A stretch of DNA of 64,000 bases from CAXPZW01 sp964221845 (lineage in GTDB: Bacteria; Bacteroidota; Bacteroidia; Flavobacteriales_D; Sanyastnellaceae): the NCBI GenBank assembly GCA_964221845.1, contig CAXPZW010000032.1:1-64000 (forward strand). The letters run 5' to 3'. The translations under genes were made by a program, and so were the position numbers. Position 1 is the stretch's first letter. Each line of letters starts with the position of its first letter. The notes under the pieces are model-generated. The model saw only the letters and a list, made by a program, of their open reading frames with translations. It did no database searches and was not told the origin of the DNA. Positions 27,215 to 36,800 of the stretch are shown here, piece by piece.

Positions 27215-27575
27215 CGGAAATCCAGCTTTCAATTTTGTCGATTTCACACTGCGGAATTTTTGGTGCGTTCTTGGGCATTTCGCTGCAACCTTCGTCCCAT
27301 TTGATGGAGCAGAGCAGCAGACCGTTGTCGGCCCATTGCAACACCTCTTGGTAGCCTTCGAGCACTACACCGCCAGAGCCTTCGGAGGCGCTGTGGCATT
27401 GGTTGCAACGCACCGCCAAGATAGGCACAATGTCGCCTGCAAAAGACATGTTTTCGGTCTCGCACACTGGGGGAGGCGGAAAGAGGTTGGCGGCGTTGTT
27501 GTACTCGCAGGAACTGGCCAAGCCAATCACCCCGAGCAGCACCACCCAAGAGGTCAACAGTCGTGTGAAATTCAT
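27195..27575 (-). CDS. Mono-heme cytochrome c-like lipoprotein
   Basis: The 126-residue product has a lipobox (GLASSC, Cys23) and one heme c site, C57-N-Q-C-H61, in the context FAGDIVPILAVRCNQCHSA. This is the planctomycete/bacteroidotal cytochrome-like domain in which ILxxxCxxCH opens the heme fold. The C-terminal helix (CEIDKIESWISDGALEN) fits the same family. It is the first gene of a three-gene operon with DUF5777 and the di-heme cytochrome; its end overlaps the next start by 20 bases. It would be a lipid-anchored electron carrier facing the periplasm or cell surface. Confidence 0.8.
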   Translation of the reverse strand: MNFTRLLTSWVVLLGVIGLASSCEYNNAANLFPPPPVCETENMSFAGDIVPILAVRCNQCHSASEGSGGVVLEGYQEVLQWADNGLLLCSIKWDEGCSEMPKNAPKIPQCEIDKIESWISDGALEN

Positions 27576-27617
27576 AGCAAAAGAATTCGTGGTTTAAGGT
27601 AACAACCTCGCCCCGGT

Positions 27618-28103
27618 TCAGAGTTCTTCGTCCAAACGACTTTTCAACTCTACCGAGTAATCGTACCGCAGGTCTTCGTCGAGTTTGAGGATGGTGCTGC
27701 GGATCTTGGTCACCAAGCGGTCATACAGGTTCATGAGCACCTGGTTGCGGGTGATGGGCGGCTGCATGGTGTTCATCTTTTCGCAAAAATGGATGAGCAA
27801 CTCCACCTCGGTTTCCTTCTTGCCCGAATAGCGGATGAACTTGCGTAGGCCCGACAGGATCTTGCGCACGCTTTTTTTGGCGAAGTACGTGCTGCGGGTG
27901 TTGATGCTCCCAAACCCTTCGTCCACAATGGACTTGACACTCTCGATGTAGCTGTATTCGTCACCGGCCTCAAAGAGCAAGTAGGTCAGCAATTCCTTGT
28001 TGTCCTTTTTGAACCGGGCCAAGCGCAGCACTAGGGCTTGCAGCTCCTCGGGAGGCAAGTGCTTGAGTTCCTTTTTGATTTGGGCTACAGTGGCGGCGCG
28101 CAT
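27618..28103 (-). CDS. Conserved helical protein, possibly DUF6155
   Basis: The 161-residue product from ATG 28103 is almost wholly alpha-helical and charged: VAQIKKELKHLPPEELQALVL, KKDNKELLTYLLFEAGDE, then SVRKILSGLRKFIRYSGKK. No signal or membrane segment is present, so it is cytoplasmic. The opening LPPEELQALVLRLARFKKDNKELL resembles the family I know as DUF6155, but I hold that name loosely. A TACTTGCG box lies four bases before the chosen ATG; a TTG three codons upstream is the alternative start. It is cotranscribed in direction with, but 25 bases from, the BaiN-like gene. Confidence 0.65.
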   Translation of the reverse strand: MRAATVAQIKKELKHLPPEELQALVLRLARFKKDNKELLTYLLFEAGDEYSYIESVKSIVDEGFGSINTRSTYFAKKSVRKILSGLRKFIRYSGKKETEVELLIHFCEKMNTMQPPITRNQVLMNLYDRLVTKIRSTILKLDEDLRYDYSVELKSRLDEEL

Positions 28104-28127
28104 GGGCCGCAAGTAAGCAAAAGCCGC

Positions 28128-29342
28128 TTAGTCCTTCAACTGTGCGGCGTGGTAAGCCGTGGTCCAGGCCGCCTGAAAGTTGTATCCGCCGGTGATGGCA
28201 TCCACATCCAGCACTTCCCCGGCAAAATAGAGTCCGGGTACGTGTTTGCTCTGCAGGGTTTTGGCCGCTACGCTTTCCCAAGCAATGCCGCCGCAGGTCA
28301 CAAACTCTTCTTTGAAGGTGGTTTTGCCTTGCACGTCGTGCACGTTGTCTACCAACACTTGTACGAGCTTATAAATGGTCTTACTGCCCAACTCGCCCCA
28401 CACGCGTTCGGGGCTGAGGCCGGCTTCGTCCAGCAGTAACAGCCACAAGCGTTCAGGCAGGCGGTATGGACGGGCGTTGCTGAGCTTCTTGCGCGGGTGC
28501 GACTCTTGGAGTTCCAGCAAATCATCCAGCACGTGGTCCTGGTTGGTTTTGCCGGCCCAGTTGAGCGAGACTTCAAAGCGGTATTCGCGGTCGGCCAATT
28601 CGCGAGCGCCCCAGGACGACAGCTTGAGCACACCCGGACCACTGATGCCCCAATGGGTGACCAAGACCTGACCGGACTCCTGCAGCTTGGTGCCCGGGAT
28701 ACGCGCGAGCGCAGGAGCACTCAGGCCCATGAGGTGGCGAATGGGATCGCTGGGCAGGTTGAAGGTGAACAGCGAAGGCACCGGATCGGCAATGCTGTGC
28801 CCGAGGTCTTCCAGCCACTCCAGCCCGCGGCGTTTGGGCGAACCACCGGTGGCCACAATCACATGGCTGAATTTTTCTTGGCCTTGTTCCAAGGTGAGGG
28901 TCAGGTTGATGCCCGTGCGCCCGATTTCATGCACAGGGCAACTCAAGCGCAGCTGCACCCCAGCATCGATGGCCGCGCGTTCCAGGCAATCGGCCACGGT
29001 TTCGGAATCGTCGGTGGTGGGGAATACGCGGCCGTCCTCTTCCTCTTTAAGCGTGACACCGCGCTTTTCGAACCACTCCCAGGTGTGCTGGGTGTTCCAA
29101 GTACCAAAGAGTTTTTTGAGTTGGCGACCGCCACGCGGGTATGCCTTTGTCAGCTCCGCAATGGAACGTGTGCCGTTGGTGACATTGCAGCGCCCGCCAC
29201 CACTGATGCGCAGTTTGCTGAGCACTTTGGAGGTCTTCTCCAACAGCAATACTTCTGCTTCCGGAAAATTCTCCTTGGCGTGGATGGCGGCAAAATAGCC
29301 GGCTGCTCCTGCCCCGATGACTGCAATGCGCGTGGGATTCAC
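28128..29342 (-). CDS. BaiN/HI0933-family flavoprotein oxidoreductase
   Basis: The 404-residue product is an FAD-binding protein of the HI0933/YhiN/BaiN family. The N-terminal dinucleotide motif is IAVIGAGAAGYFAA, followed by the family marker LSKLRISGGGRCNVTNG near residues 42-58, a conserved GRVFP segment, a second binding motif ATGGSPKRRG, and a C-terminal GLYFAGEVLDVDAITGGYNFQ that closes the FAD site. Characterised relatives reduce unsaturated steroid or other substrates, but most members have no known substrate. It is cytoplasmic by lack of a signal. Length is typical. Confidence 0.9.
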   Translation of the reverse strand: MNPTRIAVIGAGAAGYFAAIHAKENFPEAEVLLLEKTSKVLSKLRISGGGRCNVTNGTRSIAELTKAYPRGGRQLKKLFGTWNTQHTWEWFEKRGVTLKEEEDGRVFPTTDDSETVADCLERAAIDAGVQLRLSCPVHEIGRTGINLTLTLEQGQEKFSHVIVATGGSPKRRGLEWLEDLGHSIADPVPSLFTFNLPSDPIRHLMGLSAPALARIPGTKLQESGQVLVTHWGISGPGVLKLSSWGARELADREYRFEVSLNWAGKTNQDHVLDDLLELQESHPRKKLSNARPYRLPERLWLLLLDEAGLSPERVWGELGSKTIYKLVQVLVDNVHDVQGKTTFKEEFVTCGGIAWESVAAKTLQSKHVPGLYFAGEVLDVDAITGGYNFQAAWTTAYHAAQLKD

Positions 29343-29366
29343 GGGTGCGAAGGTGGCAATTTCCGT

Positions 29367-29480
29367 TCAGTACCGAAACCCCACCGACAGCCCGTCCATG
29401 CGCACTTCGGATTTTCAACCTGGTGCCAAATGCACCCAGAAGAAAGGGGCGCTGTTTTTGGCCACCCAGCAGAGATGACT
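29367..29480 (-). pseudogene. Possible remnant of an outer-membrane beta-barrel gene
   Basis: On the minus strand one frame reads LLGAFGTRLKIRS and another, shifted by one base near 29400, reads VRMDGLSVGFRY followed by a stop at 29367-29369. Joined, these look like the last strands of a bacteroidotal outer-membrane protein ending in an aromatic residue. No intact upstream part is seen. The remaining 29481-29698 holds no recognised gene apart from the promoter of the next one. Confidence 0.3.
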
Positions 29481-29698
29481 TGCGGTGGCAACAGCGCTGC
29501 GTATATCCAGAGATAGCGCATGGCTCAATCATCGCAATACATGCAAAGTGACATTGCAGGGCAGCTGGCTTATTGTTAAAGGAAGCCCATCGCACGCGCT
29601 TCGCAGCAGGGCTCGCGTTGTAGGCTGTAAACACCTCCCTGTTTATGGATCGCGTACTGGCCAACCACATGCTGAACGCCTTCGTGTACCTTCACGAC

Positions 29699-29989
29699 AT
29701 GAAGCAACGCGTTCCTGCCATCTTTCGCAACAAGTACATCATTGCCTCGCTAGGCTTTGCCGTTTGGGTGATGTTCATCAACGACATCGATGTGTTTTAC
29801 GTGATGCAATCCCGCAGCGAACTCAACGAGATGAAGGGCGAGGTGGCCCGCCTCAACGCCGAAACCGCCCGCGCCGCAGAAGCCCTGCGCGACCTGGACA
29901 ACCCGGCGAACCTAGAGAAGTTTGCGCGTGAGACGTACTTCTTGCAGCGTCCTGGCGAAGACATCTACATCATCAAGGACGCGCAATAA
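29699..29989 (+). CDS. FtsB/DivIC-type septum formation initiator protein
   Basis: The 96-residue product has a short basic N-terminus, one membrane helix (IIASLGFAVWVMFIND) and then a coiled coil (SELNEMKGEVARLNAETARAAEALRDLD). The C-terminal FARETYFLQRPGEDIYII is typical of FtsB/DivIC, where a YFL..PGE..Y pattern follows the coil. These bitopic proteins join FtsL and FtsQ in the divisome. I chose ATG 29699 (MKQRVPAIFRNKYIIASLGF) over 29645 because a TACCTTCA box lies four bases upstream and this N-terminus has the family's length. It converges with the rhomboid gene. Confidence 0.85.
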   Translation: MKQRVPAIFRNKYIIASLGFAVWVMFINDIDVFYVMQSRSELNEMKGEVARLNAETARAAEALRDLDNPANLEKFARETYFLQRPGEDIYIIKDAQ

Positions 29990-29995
29990 GCGGCC

Positions 29996-30658
29996 TTATG
30001 CCATCCCCAACACCTCCTTCACCTGCATCCAAAAATCCAGCGCCGCCTGCGGGTACAGCCCAATGGTAAAGAGCAGGCCAAAAATCGCCCCGCCCAAGTG
30101 CGCGTCGTGCGCGATGCCGGAACCGCCGCGTTTGCTCATGGCGTATTCATAGACGAAGAACAGGACGCCTGCCAGCACCGCCGGCATGGGAATGATGAAG
30201 AACAGCAGCAGTTCGGTAAAGGGGTAAAATAAGATGAAGGCCAACACGATGCCCGACACCCCACCGCTGGCTCCCAGTGAGAAGTAATACGGATTGTCGC
30301 GGTGTTTATACAACGCCGGAGCCGTGGCTGCCAGCACCGACCCAAAGTACAGCGCCAAGTAGAGCAAGCGCCCGGTGGTGAGCGACCAGCCTTTGAACGA
30401 GGCCAGTGCCAGGAACTGGATTTCCATCACCTGCCCAAACATGTAGAGCACGTACATATTGAACACCAAGTGGATCCAATCGCGGTGCACAAAGGCGTGG
30501 GTCAACAGCAGCTTGGGGTCCGGACGGCCAAACACCGAATACGGGTGTAGCATGAGTTGCCGCTTGGCTTCAGGGCGTTCCATCATGCGCCACGACACAA
30601 ACACGGTCACTGCAATAATTAAAAAGGTAATCGGGTATTGGGCCAGTTCGCTTCGCAT
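29996..30658 (-). CDS. Rhomboid family intramembrane serine protease
   Basis: The 220-residue product has six hydrophobic segments. The nucleophile is S131 in SLGASGGVSG and the catalytic histidine is H187 in HDAHLGGAIFG; the LLTHAFVHRDWIHLVFNMYVL segment supplies the conserved L1-loop and HxxxN region. It cleaves transmembrane substrates inside the membrane. The start overlaps the stop of the NTF2-like gene by one base (TGATG), so the pair is an operon. No substrate can be named from context. Confidence 0.92.
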   Translation of the reverse strand: MRSELAQYPITFLIIAVTVFVSWRMMERPEAKRQLMLHPYSVFGRPDPKLLLTHAFVHRDWIHLVFNMYVLYMFGQVMEIQFLALASFKGWSLTTGRLLYLALYFGSVLAATAPALYKHRDNPYYFSLGASGGVSGIVLAFILFYPFTELLLFFIIPMPAVLAGVLFFVYEYAMSKRGGSGIAHDAHLGGAIFGLLFTIGLYPQAALDFWMQVKEVLGMA

Positions 30659-31083
30659 CAGCTCGAATGGTCAGAGACGATGACCCATTCACCGCCGATG
30701 CGCTTCCACATCAGGGTGTAATGGCCTTGCACATCCCCCGCTTCGCGCGCCAGGTGCCATTTTCCAACCACGTACACCGACTTTTTGCTCACCTGCTCCA
30801 TGTGCAGGTTGGTGAAGGTCAGGGTGCCCATGGCGACTTTGTCCGGGTAAGAATTCTTGTAGTTGTCCAGGGTTTGCTGCCAGCCTTTGGTGACCCCGCT
30901 TTTGCCGATGAAGGTCAACTCCTCGGAATGCCAATAGGGCTCCATGAACGCATCGATGTCGCCGCGGTTCCAGGCGGCTTCTTGCAGGTCCATGAGGCCT
31001 TGGATGTGTGCAATGGTCTTGTCGGGGCCGGGGGCCGCGGCCGTCAGGACCAACGCCACCGAAAGAAGGATCAGGCTTCGCAT
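30658..31083 (-). CDS. Exported NTF2-like (DUF4440/SnoaL-type) protein
   Basis: From the ATG at 31083 the 141-residue product has a signal peptide (RSLILLSVALVLTAAAPG). An NTF2-like cone fold follows: IQGLMDLQEAAWNRGDIDAFM, then YWHSEELTFIGKSG and a final WKRIGGEWVIVSDH. Such domains are ligand-binding or enzymatic and of diverse function. A CACCTTTG box lies four bases upstream of the chosen ATG; a longer frame to 31110 lacks a clear leader. It is cotranscribed with the rhomboid protease. Confidence 0.75.
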   Translation of the reverse strand: MRSLILLSVALVLTAAAPGPDKTIAHIQGLMDLQEAAWNRGDIDAFMEPYWHSEELTFIGKSGVTKGWQQTLDNYKNSYPDKVAMGTLTFTNLHMEQVSKKSVYVVGKWHLAREAGDVQGHYTLMWKRIGGEWVIVSDHSS

Positions 31084-31272
31084 GTCCCAAAGGTGTGCAA
31101 TTCCCCCCACCCACCCTTACGGTTGCTGCAAAATCACCACCTCTTGCCCGTGGCGCCACCTGCCTCAACCCCAAGCCGAGCAGGCCGCCGGTGAATTTTC
31201 GCCTTGCAATTGTGGATTACCCTTGCTCAAAATGGGCCGCCCGCGGGAAAGGGATGAATAGCTTTGACTCCC

Positions 31273-33000
31273 ATGAATTGGCTGTGGCTAGGACCCTACC
31301 GCGACGCAATCATCGCAGCGTTCAACACCGACGTGAACCAAACGATGATCTTCACCGAATTGGCCTTCTGGGTGTTTTTTGGTGCGGTGCTCACCGTGTT
31401 CAGTTTTTTGCACAAGCGCCAAGCGGTCCGCAACGCCTTCCTGTTCATTGCCTCGTTGTGGTTTTACTACAAGACCTCTGGGGCGTTCTTCTCCATCCTG
31501 CTGTTCAGTACGTTTAGCGACTACCTCATCGGTTTTAGGATAGACAAGGCCGAGGGCAGCAGGCGCAAGTGGTGGCTGACCCTGAGCGTGGTCATCAACC
31601 TGTTTGTGCTGGTGTATTTCAAGTACGCCTACTTCTTCACTGATGCGTTCAACCAGATTTTTGGGACGGACTTTACGCCGGTCAACTACTTCGCGCTTTG
31701 GGCCAATGACTTGTTTGGCAGCGGGTTCAGGGTGGACAAGATCTTATTGCCGGTCGGCATCTCGTTCTACACGTTCCAGACCATCAGCTATGCGGTGGAC
31801 GTGTACCGCGGGCACGTCAAGCCGGTCAGGAACATCCTGGATTTTGGGTTCTACGTGTCCTTCTTTCCCCAGCTGGTGGCCGGGCCCATTGTGCGCGCGG
31901 CGGACTTCATCCCCCAGCTCTACCAGAAGTACCACCTGACCAAAAAGGAGTTTGGCATCGCCGCGTTTTGGATTCTGAATGGCCTGTTGAAGAAGATGTT
32001 CCTGGCCGACTACCTGGCGGTGAACTTTATCGATCGCGTGTTTGAGGACCCCACCCGCTTTACCGGGTTTGAGAACCTGATGGCACTTTACGGATACAGT
32101 TTGCAGGTCTACGCCGACTTCTCGGGTTACACCGACATTGCGATTGGTGTGGCGCTACTGATGGGCTTCAGACTGCCCAAAAACTTCGACTCTCCCTACA
32201 AGGCCGATTCCTGCGGGAACTTCTGGAAACGCTGGCACATCAGCCTTTCGAGCTGGCTGAAGGACTACCTTTACATCCCGCTTGGCGGAAACCGCGGCGG
32301 CACCATTGGCACCTACGTAGTCCTGTTCTCGATCGTGTTCATGATCGCAGCCATGGCCGGCAACTTCTGGATTCTGGTTGGGTTCGGAGGGTTTGCATTG
32401 GTTGTCTTGGGCATTGCCCGTGCGGTGCCGACGTTCAAGCTCTGGCTCACCACCAACATCAACGTGATGCTCACTATGGCCATTGGTGGCCTCTGGCACG
32501 GCGCCAGCTGGAACTTTGCTATCTGGGGCGGACTCAACGGACTGGGCATTGTGACCTACAAGCTCTGGCGCAAGATTTCGCCATGGGAGAACAAGTCAAA
32601 GTGGTGGAACCGCGCGTGGGCCATCTTCATCACCTTCAATTTCATCAGCTTCACCCGCATCTGGTTCCGCACCGGCAGCAAAAACACCTGGGAAAACCTG
32701 GGCGAACAGCACGACATCTTCGAAGAGCTCTTCACCGCCAACGGTATGCTCAACCAGATCCTGTTCAAGTTCGACGCCCACATCGCCGGCCAGTTTTTCT
32801 GGGAATTCCGCTACGTTATGGGCGCCATGCTCTTGGGCTATATCATTCACTGGCTCCCCTCCAAGTGGAAAGACACCTACCGCAACTGGTACAGCAACGC
32901 CCCCATCGCTGTCCAAATTCTCGGCGGCGTGGGCGTCATCTTCTGCGTGTATCAGTTTTTGGTGGCGGAGAACCAGCCGTTTATCTACTTCCAGTTTTAG
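31273..33000 (+). CDS. MBOAT family O-acyltransferase
   Basis: The 575-residue polytopic protein belongs to the AlgI/DltB-like MBOAT group, which moves acyl groups onto extracytoplasmic glycans or other polymers. The family centre SFFPQLVAGPIVRAADFIPQ lies near residues 197-216, SLSSWLKDYLYIPLGGNR near 333-350, and the catalytic histidine is in LWHGASWNF. A partner SGNH/GDSL acyltransferase, usual next to AlgI-like genes, is not present here. ATG 31273 is preferred to the TTG at 31264. The gap after it carries a repeat and a small hydrophobic frame only. Confidence 0.92.
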   Translation: MNWLWLGPYRDAIIAAFNTDVNQTMIFTELAFWVFFGAVLTVFSFLHKRQAVRNAFLFIASLWFYYKTSGAFFSILLFSTFSDYLIGFRIDKAEGSRRKWWLTLSVVINLFVLVYFKYAYFFTDAFNQIFGTDFTPVNYFALWANDLFGSGFRVDKILLPVGISFYTFQTISYAVDVYRGHVKPVRNILDFGFYVSFFPQLVAGPIVRAADFIPQLYQKYHLTKKEFGIAAFWILNGLLKKMFLADYLAVNFIDRVFEDPTRFTGFENLMALYGYSLQVYADFSGYTDIAIGVALLMGFRLPKNFDSPYKADSCGNFWKRWHISLSSWLKDYLYIPLGGNRGGTIGTYVVLFSIVFMIAAMAGNFWILVGFGGFALVVLGIARAVPTFKLWLTTNINVMLTMAIGGLWHGASWNFAIWGGLNGLGIVTYKLWRKISPWENKSKWWNRAWAIFITFNFISFTRIWFRTGSKNTWENLGEQHDIFEELFTANGMLNQILFKFDAHIAGQFFWEFRYVMGAMLLGYIIHWLPSKWKDTYRNWYSNAPIAVQILGGVGVIFCVYQFLVAENQPFIYFQF

Positions 33001-33030
33001 GCTTTGCTGAGTTTCGGGCGTGGTAGCTGG

Positions 33031-33056
33031 AAGTAAAGTTAAAAGTGAAGAGTGAG
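33031..33056. repeat. Short heptamer-like intergenic repeat, copy 1
   Basis: The stretch reads as imperfect seven-base units of the AAGTGAA/GAGTGAA type. A purer version occurs at 62649-62674. Both follow the end of a plus-strand gene. Confidence 0.5.
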
Positions 33057-33248
33057 GGCAGCATGCTGGCGCGTGCGTTGGAGGGCTGTGCTTTGCTGGC
33101 CCTGTTTTTGGGTGGTGTGGTTTTGGCCCACACTGCTTGTTGACCGGCAAATTGCATTTAGTCATTCTGCATTCCCCAATCAACTTCCCCTTCCCGCGTC
33201 GTGCCATTTGGCATTTTATAGTTTGAATTACCTCCCCTAGTACGGCAC

Positions 33249-33278
33249 AAAAAAAGCCCCACCGTGATGGTGAGGCTT
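33249..33278 (-). terminator. Rho-independent terminator of the small lipoprotein gene
   Basis: AAGCCCCACC at 33254-33263 pairs with GGTGAGGCTT at 33269-33278 with one mismatch. On the minus strand the stem is followed by seven T, 21 bases after the stop at 33299. Confidence 0.75.
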
Positions 33279-33298
33279 CGAGTATTGTTAGGGCTGAA

Positions 33299-33454
33299 CT
33301 AATCCGCAGGTTGCTCCACCTCTACCGTGCTGTAGGCGGCACACTTCTCACGGTAGGTGCATGAGGTCATCAATACACTTACAAACATCAGGCCCAGGGC
33401 CAAGATGATGAGTCGTTGGAGGACGGCGTGGTTCAAATCTTCTGCACTATTCAT
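33299..33454 (-). CDS. Small putative lipoprotein or membrane peptide (51 residues)
   Basis: The 51-residue product (ATG at 33454) has a hydrophobic stretch (LIILALGLMFVSVLMTSC) ending at a cysteine, which could be a lipobox despite the long polar N-terminus. The tail is short: TYREKCAAYSTVEVEQPAD. Very small proteins ending in a C-x-AY-x-x-VE-like tail are common in Bacteroidota. A CAGATTTG box four bases upstream and a terminator downstream support expression. It may be single-pass membrane rather than lipidated. Confidence 0.65.
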   Translation of the reverse strand: MNSAEDLNHAVLQRLIILALGLMFVSVLMTSCTYREKCAAYSTVEVEQPAD

Positions 33455-33848
33455 TTCACAAATCTGATTAAATCGGTTGGACGCGGTAAGTAGGCAGGTC
33501 TACGTCGTCCGAACAGCTTTGGTTTCACAATTGAATTCCCAATGTAGGGCTTCTTCTCTTTTGCCGAACGTTCGAATCTTAGAAAGATTGCCCTTCCCGG
33601 CTGCGCTACATGAAAAAGAGCACTGTGCCTAGCACCGACATGGCGACGATGCAGCATTTCCGGAAACGCGTGGACATAGGGCGGACATAGGTTTTGTGAA
33701 CGGTATATCGCATGGTCTCAAAATTGTCCTGGCTCTCTTCTACGCTTCGAAACAGATCAAGGTTTCAAATCAGACGAATTCTACTGAAGTCACTGGCACC
33801 TGCAAGATCAGCAGCAAATGTGAACACCGGCCCCGTGCCGGTTTTCGC
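33455..33848. other. Intergenic region without a convincing gene
   Basis: It contains a 68-codon minus-strand frame (33451-33657) and the 5' extension of the T9SS cargo frame; neither encodes a recognisable domain. A TTCGAATC at 33571-33578 resembles a tRNA T-loop but has no paired stem. The promoter of the cargo gene lies at the right end. Confidence 0.45.
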
Positions 33849-33856
33849 TATTTTGG
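33849..33856 (+). promoter_or_regulatory. TAnnTTTG-like box deciding a GTG start
   Basis: TATTTTGG, one mismatch from TAnnTTTG, is five bases before the GTG at 33862. This supports that start over the ATG at 33712, whose added 50 residues are basic and precede the signal peptide. Confidence 0.5.
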
Positions 33857-33861
33857 ACGTT

Positions 33862-36800
33862 GTGAGAAGCCTGATCACCACTGCGTTTTGCCTCCTGTGT
33901 TTGGGGCTGTTTGCCCAAGAGGAGGACACCTACCGCTACACCTACATCGAAAACAAAGGCCAATGGCCCGAACAGGTGCTGTACCGCGCCCAAGTCGAGG
34001 GCGGCTTTGTGTGGGTGGAACGCACCGGCCTCAGGGTAGACCTGCGCGACTACCGCGAAGCCTCTGCCCTGCACGCCAACCCGGAGGGCGACTTGTACGC
34101 TGCCCAGGTATACGGCCATTGCTACATCATTGATTTTGGTGCAGAAGTGGGCCAAGCGCTGGCTTCAGAACCCGAGGTCACCGTGTACAACTACTTTCAA
34201 GGAAACGACCCTGCGCATTGGGCGGGCGGCTGTCAGGGCTATGCAGAGGTGTTGCTCAAGGACATTTACCCTGGTATTCACTTGCGCCTATATTCCAATG
34301 CCTTCTTTCTCAAGAACGACTGGATCGTGGATGCGGGACGCGACCCGTCCACCATCCAACTCACCTACGAGGGCACAGACGGCCTTACGCTGAACAATGG
34401 ACGATTACAAGTGGCCACTTCCCTCGGCACCCAAACCGAGCAGAAGCCCATCGCAAATCTGCAAACCGGCTTTTTTGCTCCAGACATTCAAGGCCTCAAG
34501 CAAGTCATCGATGTCCGCGCAAGCTGCGACTACACGGTTGTTGGCAATACCGTGAGCTACACCGGCAACATCCCCGCCGTGCACGACCGCTTGGTGATCG
34601 ACCCTGAGCTCATCTTCAGCACCTATTCGGGATCTACCGCTGACAACTTCGGCTATACCGCCACCTACGACGACGACGGCAATCTGTACTCGGGCAGTTC
34701 GATTTTTGGCGACGGTTACCCCACCACGATCGGGGCCTACCAAACCAGCTGGGCCGGTGGCGATGGCCAAGGCACCCTGGCCGGAACCGACATTGCGCTG
34801 ACCAAGTACAGTTCGGACGGCACCACACGCATTTACTCCACGTACTTGGGTGGTGCGGCAGACGAACTTCCTCACACCCTGATCTGCTCGCCCGATGGCG
34901 AATTGGTACTCATGGGCACCACCAGCTCCGACGACTTCCCCATCACTACTGGGGCCTACCAAGAGGGCTTTTTGGGTGGAGGCGCCTTTGCCCCTTCTGG
35001 CGTGGGCGTGGATTACCTGAACGGTTCGGACATGATCATCACCCGCTTGGCGGCCGACGGCGAAAGCCTGGTGGGCAGCACCTACCTGGGCGGCACCGAC
35101 AACGACGGGGTCAATACCGCCCCGGACCTCAAATTCAACTACGCCGATGAAATGCGCGGCGAGGTCATCTTGGACGACGCGGGCAATGTGGTGGTGGTCT
35201 CCTGCACCGACGACCTTGATTTCCCATACACCAACCTCTTTGACTTTACCCCAGGCGGCCAATGCGGCACGGTCACTGTGCTCAACGCCGATTTGACCGG
35301 CTTGGTCTGGGGCACCCTCATCAGCCAAGGCAGCGACGAGGCCGCCTACGCGGTAGACATTGCCTCCGACGGCAGTTTCTACGTCTGCGGCGGTACCAAT
35401 TCCAGCTCTCTTCCTGGAATGACCGGACTACAAACCGCAGCAAGCGGCGGGCAGGCCGACGGGTACGTGTACCGCTTTGCCGCCGACGGCAGCGCTGTGC
35501 TGGGCGGCACCTATTTTGGTAGCCCCAGCTACGACCAGCTTTACTTTGTGGAACTCGACGCCAACGACGTGGTGCACGTGTTTGGCCAAACCCGAGCCCT
35601 GGGCGACTACTGGATTCAAAACGCCGCGTACGGCACGCCCGAATCGGGGATGCTGGTGGCGAAATTCACCAACGACCTGAATGGGCTGGATTGGAGCACC
35701 GTTGTCGGTACCGGCTCTGGCAGACCCAACCTCTCGCCCACCGCGTTTTTGGTGGACAACTGCGGGCTGGTGTACCTCTCGGGGTGGGGCGGCAGCACCA
35801 ACGTGGCCTCCAACCCCACCGGCACCGATACCGTGGACGACATGCCCACCACACCCGACGCCTACCAAAGCAGCACCGACGGCAGCGACTTTTACCTCAT
35901 GGTGATCACCCCGGACGCCAGCGATTTGGTGTACGCCACCTTCTTTGGCGGAGGCGTGAGCGCAGAGCATGTGGACGGTGGCACCAGTCGGTTCAATCCG
36001 GACGGTGTGGTATACCAGAGCGTGTGCGCAGGCTGCGGCGGCAACTCAGACTTTCCGATTTTCCCGGCGGATGCGGTGTCGCCCACCAACAACGCTTCCA
36101 ACTGCAACAACGGGGTGTTCAAGTTTCAGTTTGACTTGCCTCCGGTGGAAGCCTTGGGCGAAGCGCCTGAGATCGGCTGCGTGGATGCCGAGCTGCAGTT
36201 CACCAACCTGAGCACCAACGCCACTTCGTATTCCTGGGACTTTGGTGACGACAACACCAGCTCGCTCGAAAACCCCACCCACAGCTACGACAGCCCCGGG
36301 CCGTACACAGTTACCCTCACCGCCAACAACGACAACTGCGGCTTTACCGACACCTACTCATTTACCGTTGAGATTTCGGACCTCGTCGGCGGATCCACCT
36401 CGGCCACAGCCAACCCGGTTTACTTGGACGAAGGCGAATCTTCCCAACTGCTGGCACAGCCCACGGGGTACAGCTACGAGTGGTCCCCTCCCGGCACGTT
36501 GGACGACCCGTTCGTGAATGACCCGGTAGCCACGCCCAACGAAAGCACGACCTACTACGTGCTCATCTCAGACGGAGATTGTTCGGTATTAGACTCGGTG
36601 CGGGTGTTCATCAACGAACTCATTTGCGGCCGACCGTTTGTGTTTCTGCCTAACGCGTTCACGCCCGATGGAGATGGCGACAACGACGTACTCTTTGTAC
36701 GCGGCGAAAACATCGAAAGCCTCTACCTGACCATCTACAACCGCTGGGGCGAGATGGTCTTTGAAACCCGCGACAAGAACATAGGCTGGGACGGCACCTT

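Noticed and set aside
28497..29516. 339-codon plus-strand frame opposite the BaiN-like gene
   Set aside because: Same type of shadow; the sense frame carries two FAD motifs.
33571..33578. TTCGAATC resembling a tRNA T-loop
   Set aside because: No flanking complementary stem and no acceptor or anticodon arm at the right distances.
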